Shown piece by piece: positions 43,774 through 53,051 of a stretch of DNA of 64,000 bases (positions are counted from its first letter, which is position 1; each line of letters starts with the position of its first letter). This stretch comes from Sphingomonas lacunae (GTDB lineage: Bacteria; Pseudomonadota; Alphaproteobacteria; Sphingomonadales; Sphingomonadaceae). A program made the position numbers and the translations under genes. A model generated the notes under the pieces. The model was given only the letters and a program-made list of their open reading frames with translations. It was not told the DNA's origin and made no database searches. The stretch covers positions 62,001 through 126,000 of the forward strand of contig NZ_CP053015.1 of NCBI RefSeq assembly GCF_012979535.1, given 5' to 3'.

Positions 43774-44670
43774 TCAATCCGTGACGGCGCGCGCAAAGGC
43801 GACAGAATCGGCCAACAGCGGGATGGTATCGCGATAAAAAAGCGACAGCGGCGTTACGGTGCCGGAGTGGTCAATCCCGGCATAGCGCTTGACCTCGGCC
43901 TGCCCGCCAGCGTCGATCACCGCAGCGGCCAGCCGCTCGCTATTGCCAATCCGCACCGTGGTGTCGGCATCCCCATGCGCCAGCCACAGCGGCGGCGCAT
44001 CGGCCCTGGCAAAATGGATTGGCTGCGTCTGCTCGATCGGACGGACATGACCCATTGCGCGGTCGGGGCTTTCACCCGGCGTAAAGGGCAGGAAATCGGC
44101 AGGTCCGGCAAGACCGATGACTCCCTTGATCGCGCCTCCCGGCTGCGACATCTCACCCAGCCAGCGTTGATCGAGGGCGACCAGTTCCACCATATGGGCT
44201 CCCGCACTGTGCCCCGCCAGCACCAGCCGGTCAGGGTCGCCGCCATAACGGGCGATGTTGGCATGGCTCCAGCGGACGGCGGCGGCGGCATCCTGCATGA
44301 AGGCAGGGAATTTGCCTGCCTCTCCCAGGCGGTAGCCAACGACGACGGTGACAAAGCCCTGGCTGGCAAAGGCGTGGCCAGCGAAGCCATAGACGTCGCG
44401 ACCGCCATGGTGCCAGCCGCCGCCATGGAACCATATGATCACCGGACGCTTGTCCGAAGGCACGGCGTCTTGCGGCGCATACACATCGACCAGTTGGATG
44501 GGATCATCGCTGGCATAGCGAACCGCAGTGGCTATCCGCTTGCCAGCCGGGCCGGGGGTGAAACGGTCCACCAGATCCAGCAGCCCAACCATCTGCCACC
44601 GCGCCGCATAGCCCGTCGCAGTGGCCATCAGCGCAAGAACCGCCACAGCAGCCATCATCATTCGAATCAT
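43774..44670 (-). CDS. Alpha/beta hydrolase (esterase/lipase, HSL-like) with signal peptide
   Basis: A 298-residue protein with an N-terminal hydrophobic segment (MMMAAVAVLALMATATGYA). The oxyanion motif is WFHGGGWHHGG, the nucleophile lies in LAGHSAGAHM, and the acid and His in GDADTTVRIGNS and GIDHSGTV. It hydrolyses esters, probably in the periplasm or at the membrane. It faces the kinase gene and its start region contains no clear link to neighbours. Confidence 0.87.
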   Translation of the reverse strand: MIRMMMAAVAVLALMATATGYAARWQMVGLLDLVDRFTPGPAGKRIATAVRYASDDPIQLVDVYAPQDAVPSDKRPVIIWFHGGGWHHGGRDVYGFAGHAFASQGFVTVVVGYRLGEAGKFPAFMQDAAAAVRWSHANIARYGGDPDRLVLAGHSAGAHMVELVALDQRWLGEMSQPGGAIKGVIGLAGPADFLPFTPGESPDRAMGHVRPIEQTQPIHFARADAPPLWLAHGDADTTVRIGNSERLAAAVIDAGGQAEVKRYAGIDHSGTVTPLSLFYRDTIPLLADSVAFARAVTD

Positions 44671-44892
44671 CCCCGCCTCATTTCCTTTTGGCTAACCCTG
44701 TGGGGGCCAGAACCGCTTTGTCTGCGCGTGCGACCCTGTGGCGGGCCGGCCGTGCCAACAGCTACCGGACAGTTGGGGCAACGTCCAACCCTATGGCGCA
44801 TGACCCGCTCTCGACTGCGTTGACAGGCGGACAGGCTTTGTCGCAACGGTCACTGACCGGTCATCATGGCCGGTCACCAGGGAGGCCAAGGG

Positions 44893-45627
44893 TTGAGCAT
44901 CATCCGTCTGTTCCATGCCAGCGATCTGCATTTCGGATCGGAGGACCGGCAGGCGCTCGACTGGTTCGCCCGCTGCGTGGCCGATGAACAGCCTGACGCA
45001 GTGGTCATAACCGGGGATCTGACCATGCGGGCCCGGCATCGCGAATTTGCGGCTGCCCGGGAATGGCTCCGTTCGCTCGCCCGCCCGGTTACGGTGGAAA
45101 TCGGCAATCACGACATGCCGTATTTCAACCTCATCGAACGCTTCGTCACGCCATATAAACGCTATGCAGCCATGGAATCGATGGTCGAACGGACGATTGA
45201 CCTGCCCGGTCTTGCCATTGTTCCGCTGCACACCACGGCGCCCGCCCAGCTACGGCTCAATTGGTCAAAGGGCATCGTCACGCGAAAGGCGCTGGCCCGG
45301 ACGCTGGGCACCATGCAGGCATTGCCCTCTGATGCCATGGTCCTGGTCTCGGCCCATCATCCGCTTGTCGAAACCGGAACGCGGGGGACCGCGCTGACCC
45401 GGGGTGGCAATCGTGCGCTCAGGGCGCTGGCACGGGCCGGGGCGACGGCGGTGCTGTCAGGCCACGTCCATGATCCTTTTGATATCACCCATGCCAATGA
45501 ACATGGCCAAATTCGCATGATTGGCGCGGGCACATTGTCTGAACGGCTCCGCACCACCAGCCCCAGTTTCAACCAGCTCAGCATAGCTGATGGTCAGCTG
45601 GATGTGACCGTGCGGGTCATGGCCTGA
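44893..45627 (+). CDS. Metallophosphoesterase
   Basis: A calcineurin-like phosphoesterase of about 244 residues. The metal ligands are in FHASDLHFG, VITGDLTMR, IGNHDMPY, VSAHHPLVE and LSGHVHDPF. Such enzymes cleave cyclic nucleotides, UDP-sugar bonds or other phosphodiesters with two metal ions. I chose the TTG at 44893 because GGGAGGCC lies at the right distance before it; the ATG at 44866 has no ribosome-binding site and would add nine residues. It stands alone between an esterase gene and a lipocalin-like gene. Confidence 0.87.
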   Translation: MSIIRLFHASDLHFGSEDRQALDWFARCVADEQPDAVVITGDLTMRARHREFAAAREWLRSLARPVTVEIGNHDMPYFNLIERFVTPYKRYAAMESMVERTIDLPGLAIVPLHTTAPAQLRLNWSKGIVTRKALARTLGTMQALPSDAMVLVSAHHPLVETGTRGTALTRGGNRALRALARAGATAVLSGHVHDPFDITHANEHGQIRMIGAGTLSERLRTTSPSFNQLSIADGQLDVTVRVMA

Positions 45628-45764
45628 ACCTGACCCACTGCCACTTCCGACAGATTTAGGCGGTTTGCCCTAGACGGCCCTTGCCTGTCCGGATTCTGGC
45701 TCTACCTTGTCCTCTATCTACCCGACGCATGATCGGGGAATGAGCATGTGGGAGTGACAATGCG

Positions 45765-46877
45765 ATGCTGACCGGCGGCGATGATTTTCCAATCCACCAG
45801 ACACCCGAACCGGTAGCCCTGGTCACCGACCGCAATTTTTATGACCGCTACTTCTTCAACGGCTATTCCCCTGATGGAAACATCTTCTTTGCCGCTGCCA
45901 TGGGCATATATCCTGCCCTGGACGTCATCGACGGCGCCTTTTGCGTAATGGTCAATGGCGTGCAGCATAATCTGCGCGCCTCCGCACGGATGCACGGCGA
46001 GCGCATGGCCTTGCAGGCAGGCCCGATCAGGGTGACAATCGAGCAACCACTTCATCGCGTGCGCATCACGGTTACAGCGAATGATGGTCCGTTGTCCTGC
46101 GATCTCACCATCACCGGTCGCCACTTCCCTATAGAGGAGCCTCGCTTCACCCGTCGCAACGGGACACGTCTGTTTATGGACTATACCCGCATGACGCAGA
46201 ATGGCCGCTGGTCCGGCCACATCATGGTCGACGGACAGCGTATCGAGGTCGATTCCAGCTTTGCCGGCACACGCGACCGCAGCTGGGGTATCCGGCCGGT
46301 CGGCCTGTCTGATCCGCAACCGCCACCCAGCGCCATCTCCGGCAGCATGCCGCAATTTTTCTGGCTGTGGAGCCCATGCAACTTCGACCAGCAGTCGCTG
46401 TTCTTCCACACCAACGACGATGGCGAAGGCCAGCCATGGAACCGGCGCGGCGTGCTGTTCCCCGATGGCGGCAATGAACTGCATTTCGACCAGTCAACGC
46501 TGGCGATAGACTGGAACCCCGCGACACGCCGGGTCCGCGAAGCCAGGGTTGAGCTCGGTCCCGATACCGTCGTGCGCATGACGCCTATCAGCGGCGGAGG
46601 CAGCAACGCACGCGGGCATTTTTACATGAGCGGCCTTGGCTACACGCATCCTGTATGGGGACATGGCATGGACCATGGCGAACTGGATGTCGGGCATGAC
46701 AGCATTGATCTGACCAGCATCAACGATAATGATCCGGCGCTGATGCACATTCAGGCCATGTGCGATGTCGTCCTGACCCATGCCGGGCAAGAGATAAGGG
46801 GGCGCGGCGTCGTCGAGCAGCTTTTTATTGGGCCGCACGCACCCAGCGGGTTGCATGGATTGTTCGATCCAGCCTGA
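45765..46877 (+). CDS. Conserved hypothetical protein, lipocalin/AttH-like
   Basis: A 370-residue protein without a signal peptide or membrane helix. Its beta-rich sequence (NFYDRYFFNGYSPDGNIFFAAAMG, then RSWGIRPVG, FFWLWSPCNF and later GRGVVEQLFIG) resembles the AttH/hydroxyneurosporene hydratase-type double lipocalin proteins found in sphingomonads and actinobacteria. RDRSWGIR is the best family signature. It may bind or modify a hydrophobic ligand such as a steroid, terpenoid or carotenoid. No catalytic residues can be named from the sequence alone. Confidence 0.65.
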   Translation: MLTGGDDFPIHQTPEPVALVTDRNFYDRYFFNGYSPDGNIFFAAAMGIYPALDVIDGAFCVMVNGVQHNLRASARMHGERMALQAGPIRVTIEQPLHRVRITVTANDGPLSCDLTITGRHFPIEEPRFTRRNGTRLFMDYTRMTQNGRWSGHIMVDGQRIEVDSSFAGTRDRSWGIRPVGLSDPQPPPSAISGSMPQFFWLWSPCNFDQQSLFFHTNDDGEGQPWNRRGVLFPDGGNELHFDQSTLAIDWNPATRRVREARVELGPDTVVRMTPISGGGSNARGHFYMSGLGYTHPVWGHGMDHGELDVGHDSIDLTSINDNDPALMHIQAMCDVVLTHAGQEIRGRGVVEQLFIGPHAPSGLHGLFDPA

Positions 46878-47090
46878 CAGTAAACCTGCTTCAGTTTGAG
46901 TGTCTTTTGGGCCCCATAGCGGCCAAAGGGTCAACTGTTCGCTTCAGAAACGTGGCATAACTCATTTATTTCGCTAGCGTTTTACTGCCAAATTGGGGGA
47001 GACTCCATTTGCCTTTTCACCGAAGTTCGGACATTCTCCTCCTGCGACTCAGATGGGTCGCATGTCAGCAATCTCTTGGTTTCTGACAGC

Positions 47091-47141
47091 AGGGAGGGGG
47101 GAGATCGCCGGTCTGGTCCCTGACGATGACACCCCCTCCCT
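47091..47141 (-). terminator. Long-armed inverted repeat after the PepSY gene
   Basis: AGGGAGGGGG (47091-47100) and CCCCCTCCCT (47132-47141) are perfect complements across 31 bases, just past the stop codon of the PepSY gene on the minus strand. It may end that transcript; the G-rich arm could also form other structures. Confidence 0.5.
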
Positions 47142-47152
47142 CGCCCCGCTTC

Positions 47153-47722
47153 CTATCCCAACAGCACCGCAAGCACGAAGGCCACTGCTCCTGCAGCACT
47201 GGTCCAGATCGTCATTGTGCGGAATGCCGGAATGGTGAAGCACAGCACCAAGCCCGTCGCCACGAGCATGAACAGGGTGAAGGCCACGAAGCTGGCATAG
47301 ACGCGAAACAGCGTTGCTCCCTTGGCTTTGTGCAATTGAACAAACACGCGGTAAAAAGTCGGCTGCTTGACCGTCATCGTCACGCTATTGGCGGTCTCAC
47401 CGGGCACCAACGTCACTTCGGACCGCGCGCCTGACCAGTCAAAGGTCCAGTCATCCCCTTCACCCCGAAGGCGCGTGCGCCCACTCGGCTCGGCAAAGCC
47501 AAGCTTGCCCAGTTCCGCGACGACCAGCGCCTTCACAGCGCCTTCGTCGCGTTCCAGCGGGGCGCTCAGGCTGATAGCATGCTCGCTCTCCTCATTGCTG
47601 CCGGTGATACCCCATGTATAGAGCGCCCCCGTCAACAGGAACATCAGGATCGCCGGAAAGGTGAAGGCGGCAAGCAACAGATGCACTTTGGTGAGCAGTG
47701 CGCGGGTGGACGGACGAACCAT
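47153..47722 (-). CDS. PepSY-domain membrane protein
   Basis: A 189-residue protein with an N-terminal helix (VHLLLAAFTFPAILMFLLTGALYTWG) typical of PepSY_TM proteins, a short periplasmic domain containing FDW and GETANSVTM, and two C-terminal helices. This family is often linked to siderophore uptake or ferric reductase and cytochrome assembly. The ATG at 47722 is preferred to 47764. Downstream is a strong inverted repeat; upstream, after a gap, is rpsI with its own terminator. Confidence 0.75.
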   Translation of the reverse strand: MVRPSTRALLTKVHLLLAAFTFPAILMFLLTGALYTWGITGSNEESEHAISLSAPLERDEGAVKALVVAELGKLGFAEPSGRTRLRGEGDDWTFDWSGARSEVTLVPGETANSVTMTVKQPTFYRVFVQLHKAKGATLFRVYASFVAFTLFMLVATGLVLCFTIPAFRTMTIWTSAAGAVAFVLAVLLG

Positions 47723-47811
47723 AAGTCTGGGAATCCTTGTTGAGCAGTAACAAACAATCGCCATTAATGCGATTGATTATCAGTTGCAAGTCAGTACGAA
47801 ATTCAACAACG

Positions 47812-47843
47812 AAAAAGGGGCTGCGATCGCTCGCAACCCCTTT
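47812..47843 (-). terminator. Rho-independent terminator of the rplM-rpsI operon
   Basis: On the minus strand AAAGGGGTTGCGA pairs with TCGCAGCCCCTTT around GCGA, followed by further T residues. It lies 30 bases past the rpsI stop codon. Confidence 0.9.
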
Positions 47844-47872
47844 GACATACTCGGTAAAACCGACTGGTCGGT

Positions 47873-48373
47873 TTAACGCTTCGAGAACTGGAAGCTGCGG
47901 CGGGCCTTGGCCTTGCCGTACTTCTTACGTTCAACAACGCGGCTGTCGCGGGTCAGGAAGCCTGCCTGCTTGACCACGGTGCGCAGGGCTGGCTCGTAAC
48001 GGGTCAGCGCCTGGGCGATACCATGCTTGACCGCGCCGGCCTGACCCGACAGGCCGCCGCCCTTGACCGTCGCGACGACGTCATAGGCGCCTTCGCGGCC
48101 GGCAACGCCAAAGGTCTGGTTGATGACCAGACGCAGCGTCGGACGAGCGAAATAGACTTCCTGATCGCGACCGTTGATCGTGATCTTGCCGGTGCCGGGC
48201 ACAAGCCAGACGCGGGCAATGGCGTTCTTGCGACGACCGGTTGCATAGGCGCGGCCCTGCTTGTCGAGTTGTTGCTCGCGCAGCGGGGTCGGCACGTTGT
48301 TGTTGACCGGAGCGGCAGATTCGCCGCTGGTGATGCCGCCGAGATCAGCGAGCGAGTTGACGGTGTCGGACAT
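47873..48373 (-). CDS. rpsI: 30S ribosomal protein S9
   Basis: A 166-residue S9 protein with [33 protein letters not shown], and the C-terminal basic tail [19 protein letters not shown], whose final Lys-Arg contacts tRNA in the P site. An N-terminal extension of about 40 residues ([21 protein letters not shown]) is common in Sphingomonadales. It is the second gene of the rplM-rpsI operon, overlapping the rplM stop by one base. Confidence 0.96.
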   Translation of the reverse strand: MSDTVNSLADLGGITSGESAAPVNNNVPTPLREQQLDKQGRAYATGRRKNAIARVWLVPGTGKITINGRDQEVYFARPTLRLVINQTFGVAGREGAYDVVATVKGGGLSGQAGAVKHGIAQALTRYEPALRTVVKQAGFLTRDSRVVERKKYGKAKARRSFQFSKR

Positions 48374-48852
48374 CAGGCACCCACCTTGTTCTTGCGGTTC
48401 ATCGACGCAACATCGAGGAGTTCAGGGTTTTGCGCGGCATGCGGATGCTCGCTGCCGGCATAGATGCGAAGGTTACGCATCTGATCGCGGCCCAGCGGAC
48501 CGCGCGGAATCATGCGTTCAATCGCCTTTTCCAGAACACGCTCGGGGAAACGGCCGCCGAGGATCTTCTCCGGCGTGGTTTCCTTGATACCACCGACGTA
48601 ACCGGTGTGCTTGTAATAGACCTTGTCCTTGAGCTTATTGCCCGTGAAACGGACCTTTTCCGCATTGATGATGACGACATTGTCGCCGCAATCAACATGC
48701 GGGGTATAGGTCGGCTTGGTCTTGCCGCGCAAGATGTTGGCGACGATGGTGGCAACGCGACCGACGACCAGGCCGTCCGCATCGATCAACACCCATTTCT
48801 TTTCGACTTCGGACGGATTGACCGACCTGGTCTGCTTGCTGAGCGCCTTCAT
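48373..48852 (-). CDS. rplM: 50S ribosomal protein L13
   Basis: A 159-residue L13 protein: [19 protein letters not shown] near the N-terminus, [19 protein letters not shown] and [15 protein letters not shown] in the middle, and [18 protein letters not shown] near the end. It is an early assembly protein of the large ribosomal subunit. It heads the rplM-rpsI operon. The promoter should be within the 189 bases before it, in which no other gene is seen. Confidence 0.96.
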   Translation of the reverse strand: MKALSKQTRSVNPSEVEKKWVLIDADGLVVGRVATIVANILRGKTKPTYTPHVDCGDNVVIINAEKVRFTGNKLKDKVYYKHTGYVGGIKETTPEKILGGRFPERVLEKAIERMIPRGPLGRDQMRNLRIYAGSEHPHAAQNPELLDVASMNRKNKVGA

Positions 48853-49041
48853 GGCACGCTCCCTTGTCTAGTGACTATTGACCGATCCTGCGAGAGACTC
48901 GCCCGACCGAAAAACAAAATGCACCGGCCCAGACGGACTAGCGAACGCGGCGGCATTGGCGGCTATGCTGCGGAAAGTCAAGCGAAGCGGGCGATTCACG
49001 ACGGGTATTATAGTACCTTCACGGAATTCCGTCGCCTCATC

Positions 49042-49842
49042 TCATCGCGCCAGACGCCATAAACGGCTGCTCAGTATCGGGGCATTCGGCCCGGAGGCGA
49101 CGGCAGCATCCCGGCTGGTCACGACACTTTCTAAGACCAGTCCGGTGGTAAGGTCGACCCGGTCCCGCTTGTCTCTGACAATGGCAACTGTGGGATCCGA
49201 GTCGAGCCGAACGCTTGTCCGCGACACAATCTCTGCAACCTGATCAGGATGTATTGTCACGGCCAATTCATCCGGCGACTCCCGCCAAACCGCCGCCAGC
49301 ACCCCAGGATCAAGCGGGTGACCAACATAACTGAGCGCTTCCCGCAATTCCGCCATCCCCAGGGCACCGGGACTTTGCTGTTCAATCTGGGATAGGATGG
49401 CCTGTGCTTCCGGCAATCCATCACCCACGGCCAAAACATCTCCACCGACCAAGGGACGGATCGCTCCATTTGCAGCAATGGCATATCGCTGGACGGTCCC
49501 GATCCATGTCGCCATGGCCCGCCGATAGGCATTGCAGACCGGCTCAGGTCCATTGCAATCAACCGCATCCCGGCGGAGTGTGGCAATCATCCCGCCCTGC
49601 CCGCGCGTGAATCTCAGCCGATTCTCAACGCTGAACAAAACCTCTCGTCCGTCGGCCAACTGCCGTCGATCACTGATTGATAACGACAGGTCCCGGTCAA
49701 ACGGGGGATTGAACGGCACCGATTCAGGCCGGTTCCGGCCAAGAGGCTCGACTGGAAGGTCAGGCGGCGATGCACCCGAAGCGACAGCAGCCGTCAAGGC
49801 GAACAGAGCGGCGGCAACCCTAGGGCACCCCCAATTACCCAT
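49042..49842 (-). CDS. Hypothetical exported protein downstream of ctaA
   Basis: A 266-residue protein with a probable signal peptide (VAAALFALTAAVASGASPP). The mature part contains a repeated-looking beta-strand pattern and one Cys pair (DCNGPEPVC). No family is recognised. It starts directly after the ctaA stop codon on the same strand, with no bases between, so it is translated from the same message. A role in the envelope or in haem protein assembly is possible but unsupported. Confidence 0.65.
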   Translation of the reverse strand: MGNWGCPRVAAALFALTAAVASGASPPDLPVEPLGRNRPESVPFNPPFDRDLSLSISDRRQLADGREVLFSVENRLRFTRGQGGMIATLRRDAVDCNGPEPVCNAYRRAMATWIGTVQRYAIAANGAIRPLVGGDVLAVGDGLPEAQAILSQIEQQSPGALGMAELREALSYVGHPLDPGVLAAVWRESPDELAVTIHPDQVAEIVSRTSVRLDSDPTVAIVRDKRDRVDLTTGLVLESVVTSRDAAVASGPNAPILSSRLWRLAR

Positions 49843-50943
49843 TCAAGCCGGCACCGATGATGTGCCCGCGATTCGATGCGGCCCTGGGTAACTGCGACTC
49901 ACGACATGGCCGGCCCAGGCGGCCGCAGCGACTAGCAACGCACCCACTCCCTGATGCGCAACCGCGACCCAGAGCTCAACACCCGTCAGCAGTGTCGCGA
50001 CACCCAGGACAATCTGCGTAACCACCAAAAGGTGTAGTACCGCTCCGGATTTGCTGCCCGCGCGCGCAGCCTTGATACCCAACCATATCAGTGCACCCGC
50101 AGCAGCAAACGCCCACCAGCGGTGAATGAACTGAACAACAATCGGATTGTCGACCAGGTTGAGCAACCATGGCTGAACCATCGGCGTCGCCGACGGGAAG
50201 AATTCATCTCCCATCAAAGGCCAAGATGAAAAAGCATAGCCGGCCCGCAAGCCAGCTGTGAACGCGCCCCAGAAAAGTTGCAGCGTCAACACGATCAGAA
50301 CAACGGTGACCGGCAGGCGCAGTCGGGCAGGTCGCGCCGATCCATCACGCGCCAGAACCGCAAGATCACGCGCGGTCCAAACGATCGCCCCGAGAATGAA
50401 GAGGGCAAGGCACAGGTGAACAGCAAGACGGTAATGGCTTACCTCTGTCCGGCCAACCAGTCCGGAGACAACCATCCACCAACCTACGACACCCTGCAAA
50501 CCGCCCAGCGCCAGCAAGGCGACCAAACGCCATCCATAACCAACGGGTATCATCCGGCGAACGGCGAACCAGACAAGTGGGACTGCAAAGGCGAGACCAA
50601 TTATCCGGCCAAGCAGGCGATGAACCCACTCCCAGAAAAAGATGAACTGGAAATCCGCCATGCTCATGCCGACGTTGAGCTGCTTATACTGTGTCGTTTC
50701 ACGATAAAGAGCGAACTGATGCTCCCAATCGGCAGCGGTCAGGGGCGGCAACGCCCCGCTGACCGGTTTCCATTCGGTGATGGAGAGTCCGGATTCGGTC
50801 AGCCTGGTGATGCCGCCGACAATGACCATCAAAACAATCAAGGCGGCGACAGCATAGAGCCAAAGGACCAGTGCCCGCAGATTAGTGCCATGGTCCAGAT
50901 GATCGTTTAGGTGGGACTTCGGGGGAGCCAGCATGTGGCGCAT
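49843..50943 (-). CDS. ctaA: Haem A synthase (COX15/CtaA)
   Basis: A 366-residue membrane protein with eight helices. GGITRLTESGLSITEWKPV, FFWEWVHRLLGR and FIHRWWAFAAAG hold the conserved His ligands and the Glu of the active site. It oxidises haem O to haem A for cytochrome oxidase. The ATG at 50943 (MRHMLAPPKSHL) is preferred over an upstream start at 50985. The gene is divergent from the merC-zur pair. Confidence 0.93.
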   Translation of the reverse strand: MRHMLAPPKSHLNDHLDHGTNLRALVLWLYAVAALIVLMVIVGGITRLTESGLSITEWKPVSGALPPLTAADWEHQFALYRETTQYKQLNVGMSMADFQFIFFWEWVHRLLGRIIGLAFAVPLVWFAVRRMIPVGYGWRLVALLALGGLQGVVGWWMVVSGLVGRTEVSHYRLAVHLCLALFILGAIVWTARDLAVLARDGSARPARLRLPVTVVLIVLTLQLFWGAFTAGLRAGYAFSSWPLMGDEFFPSATPMVQPWLLNLVDNPIVVQFIHRWWAFAAAGALIWLGIKAARAGSKSGAVLHLLVVTQIVLGVATLLTGVELWVAVAHQGVGALLVAAAAWAGHVVSRSYPGPHRIAGTSSVPA

Positions 50944-51020
50944 ATTGGCCGGCGGATGCCGCTTCGCAAGCGAATATCTCCTCATCTGTGACCAATTATT
51001 TCGATGATGCCTTGCAATGT

Positions 51021-51034
51021 GATGTTGTAACGTC
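51021..51034. promoter_or_regulatory. Candidate Zur box upstream of the merC-like gene
   Basis: GATGTTGTAACGTC is a near palindrome (GTT and AAC arms with purine-pyrimidine symmetric flanks) and resembles alphaproteobacterial Zur boxes centred on ATGTTATAACAT. It lies 64 bases before the merC-like start, and the zur gene follows on the same strand, so autoregulation is likely. Confidence 0.45.
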
Positions 51035-51097
51035 GGCAGGAATGCCCTATGTGGACTTACAGGGTTCGGATCTGGGCATCAGGCGCAAATCCCGACC

Positions 51098-51535
51098 ATG
51101 AGGAGTCAAACGCTCGTGCCGCTGCCATTCGCCCTCCACAGCCCCATCCGGCCAGACCGGCGCTTGGGTGTGGGCGTGACAGACCGGCTTGAGGTGCTGG
51201 ACCGTGTCGGCATATGGCTATCGGCCTTGTGCGCCGCCCATTGCATCACAACCGCCATATTGATTGCGGCCCTGGCCAGCTTTGGCGGCGTCTTTCTCAA
51301 CCCGCTGATCCACGAAATCGGTTTGATCCTTGCCATACTCTTGGGTGCGGTGGCGCTGAGCACCGGCGTCCTGCGTCATGGCTACATGATGCCCTTTGCA
51401 ACTGGGTGCTTTGGTTTGGGAGTGATGGCAGGCGCATTGTCATTGGGTCACGGCGATGGAGAATTGGTTGCCACCTTGGCAGGACTCATGATCCTCGCCC
51501 TCGGCCACGATCTGAACAGTCGCGCGCGCAATTAA
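51098..51535 (+). CDS. MerC-domain membrane protein
   Basis: A 145-residue protein with four hydrophobic helices. WLSALCAAHCITTAILIAAL carries the Cys-x3-Cys-type pair of the MerC family near the first helix. MerC proteins transport mercury, but chromosomal relatives beside zur genes probably move zinc or another metal. A GTG at 51176 would give a shorter protein starting VTDRLEVL. It is followed after 56 bases by the zur gene on the same strand. Confidence 0.82.
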   Translation: MRSQTLVPLPFALHSPIRPDRRLGVGVTDRLEVLDRVGIWLSALCAAHCITTAILIAALASFGGVFLNPLIHEIGLILAILLGAVALSTGVLRHGYMMPFATGCFGLGVMAGALSLGHGDGELVATLAGLMILALGHDLNSRARN

Positions 51536-51591
51536 CCAAAGGCTTGAGCAGGTGCTTGTTTCGCACTGCTTCAGCCATTAACTTGAGCCCC

Positions 51592-52050
51592 ATGGCGCAG
51601 CATCACCATCATCAGGAATCAGGTCCCGCCTTGTCCAGGGCGGCCCAGACGACGCTGGAAGCAGCAGGTGAGCAATGGACTGACATGCGTGCCGCGATTT
51701 TTGACGCGATAGCAGCTCTCGACAAACCTGCATCCGCATACGACATCGCAGACATGGTTTCCAATCGTCGGGGACGGCGGGTCGCGCCTAACAGCGTGTA
51801 TCGGATCCTTGACCTGTTCGTTGCCAATAACCTTGTGCGCCGGGTAGAAAGCAGCAACGCATTCATCGCCAACAGTCACCCCGGCTGCCTGCATGACTGT
51901 ATTTTCCTTATCTGCGACAGTTGCGGTCAGACGACTCACATCGACAATGATGCCATAGCCAGTGACGTCCGCGCCGCAGCGCAAGCGTCGGGCTTTGCTC
52001 CAGCCCGCCCCGTCATTGAAGTGCGTGGCCGCTGCGCGGAATGCGACTGA
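51592..52050 (+). CDS. zur: Fur-family regulator, probable Zur
   Basis: A 152-residue Fur-family protein. The DNA-binding winged helix includes YDIADMVSNRRGRRVAPNSVYRILDLF, and the zinc-binding parts are CLHDCIFLICDSCGQ with RGRCAECD at the C-terminus, giving the Cys4 structural site. The start MAQHHHHQ is histidine-rich, fitting zinc sensing. It sits after a MerC-like membrane gene and a candidate Zur box. Assignment to Zur rather than Fur or PerR comes from the His-rich N-terminus, Cys pairs and context. Confidence 0.82.
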   Translation: MAQHHHHQESGPALSRAAQTTLEAAGEQWTDMRAAIFDAIAALDKPASAYDIADMVSNRRGRRVAPNSVYRILDLFVANNLVRRVESSNAFIANSHPGCLHDCIFLICDSCGQTTHIDNDAIASDVRAAAQASGFAPARPVIEVRGRCAECD

Positions 52051-52266
52051 AAATATCCCGGCACTCTTGTTCCCGGCCATTTTCTACAATCGCAGGTCCA
52101 TCCTAACTGCCAAGCTGAAGCGGTTTCGGCTTGGGGGGAGGCGGGACAGACCTTGCAGTTTCTCCCTCTTGTGACAGGATTTAAGCCAGACTGGTTCTGA
52201 TTCGCGCTAATCTGTGGTTCAGGATCGGACGGGCAAATCGATCGCGTTCAACAGGGAGAACCAACA

Positions 52267-52989
52267 ATGTACCGCTCCGCTCTCCGTAACCGCAGTTTCG
52301 TCAACGGACTGCTTGCCGCCGCCACTGTGGCCGCATTGGCCGTGCCCGGCGCTGCACTCGCCCAAAAGGGTGCCAGCGGCGGCGATTATCGCCCCGTCAC
52401 CAGCTACCGGGTTGAGGCCAACTCCGAATATTGGGTCAATCTCAACCTCTGCTCTTCCCCGGTCGTCGTTGACGTCCGCGGCGATGGCGACACCGATGTC
52501 GATTTCACTATCTATGACGAGAATAATCGTCAGGTTTATCAAGATCTTGATCTGGACGACATCACCACTGCCACGCTCTCGCCGAACGTCCGCAACGGCC
52601 GCTGCGTGGTGTATCGGATGAAGCTGAACAATCTAGGCAACGTCTGGAATCAGGTGCAGGTCACCGTGGGCAGCAGCACCGCCAATGGCGATGCCCCAAG
52701 CATCGGCAGCTATCGGGTCGAAGCGAACAATGAATATTGGGTGGATCTCACCCTGTGCCATCGTCGCGCCCGCATCGTCGCTGATGGCGACGGGGACACG
52801 GATGTCGACTATGTTGTGTATGACCGCAACGACCGTGAACTCGCTTCAGACTATGCGTTGAACGACAATATGGACGTGACGATCAACACAGGTAGCTACG
52901 ACGGCACTTGCCGCCCGTTCCGCGTCAAGATGCGCAATCTGGGCAATGTCTGGAACCAGGTGACTCTCACCGTCTACGATCTCGACTGA
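52267..52989 (+). CDS. Secreted protein with two tandem repeat domains
   Basis: A 240-residue protein with a clear signal peptide (FVNGLLAAATVAALAVPGAALAQ). Two domains of about 90 residues follow. Each starts SYRVEAN-EYWV, contains DGDTDVD (residues near 76 and 175), has a pair of Cys residues, and ends LGNVWNQV-LTV. This resembles a duplicated beta-sandwich pre-peptidase-like fold, and the Asp-rich loop may bind calcium. I do not recognise a named family. It stands alone with a good ribosome-binding site (AGGGAGAACC). Confidence 0.75.
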   Translation: MYRSALRNRSFVNGLLAAATVAALAVPGAALAQKGASGGDYRPVTSYRVEANSEYWVNLNLCSSPVVVDVRGDGDTDVDFTIYDENNRQVYQDLDLDDITTATLSPNVRNGRCVVYRMKLNNLGNVWNQVQVTVGSSTANGDAPSIGSYRVEANNEYWVDLTLCHRRARIVADGDGDTDVDYVVYDRNDRELASDYALNDNMDVTINTGSYDGTCRPFRVKMRNLGNVWNQVTLTVYDLD

Positions 52990-53051
52990 TCAGGATACTG
53001 CGGCAGGGGGCGATGATTGCGCCCCCTCGCCTGCCTACCGAGGGCCGCGCA

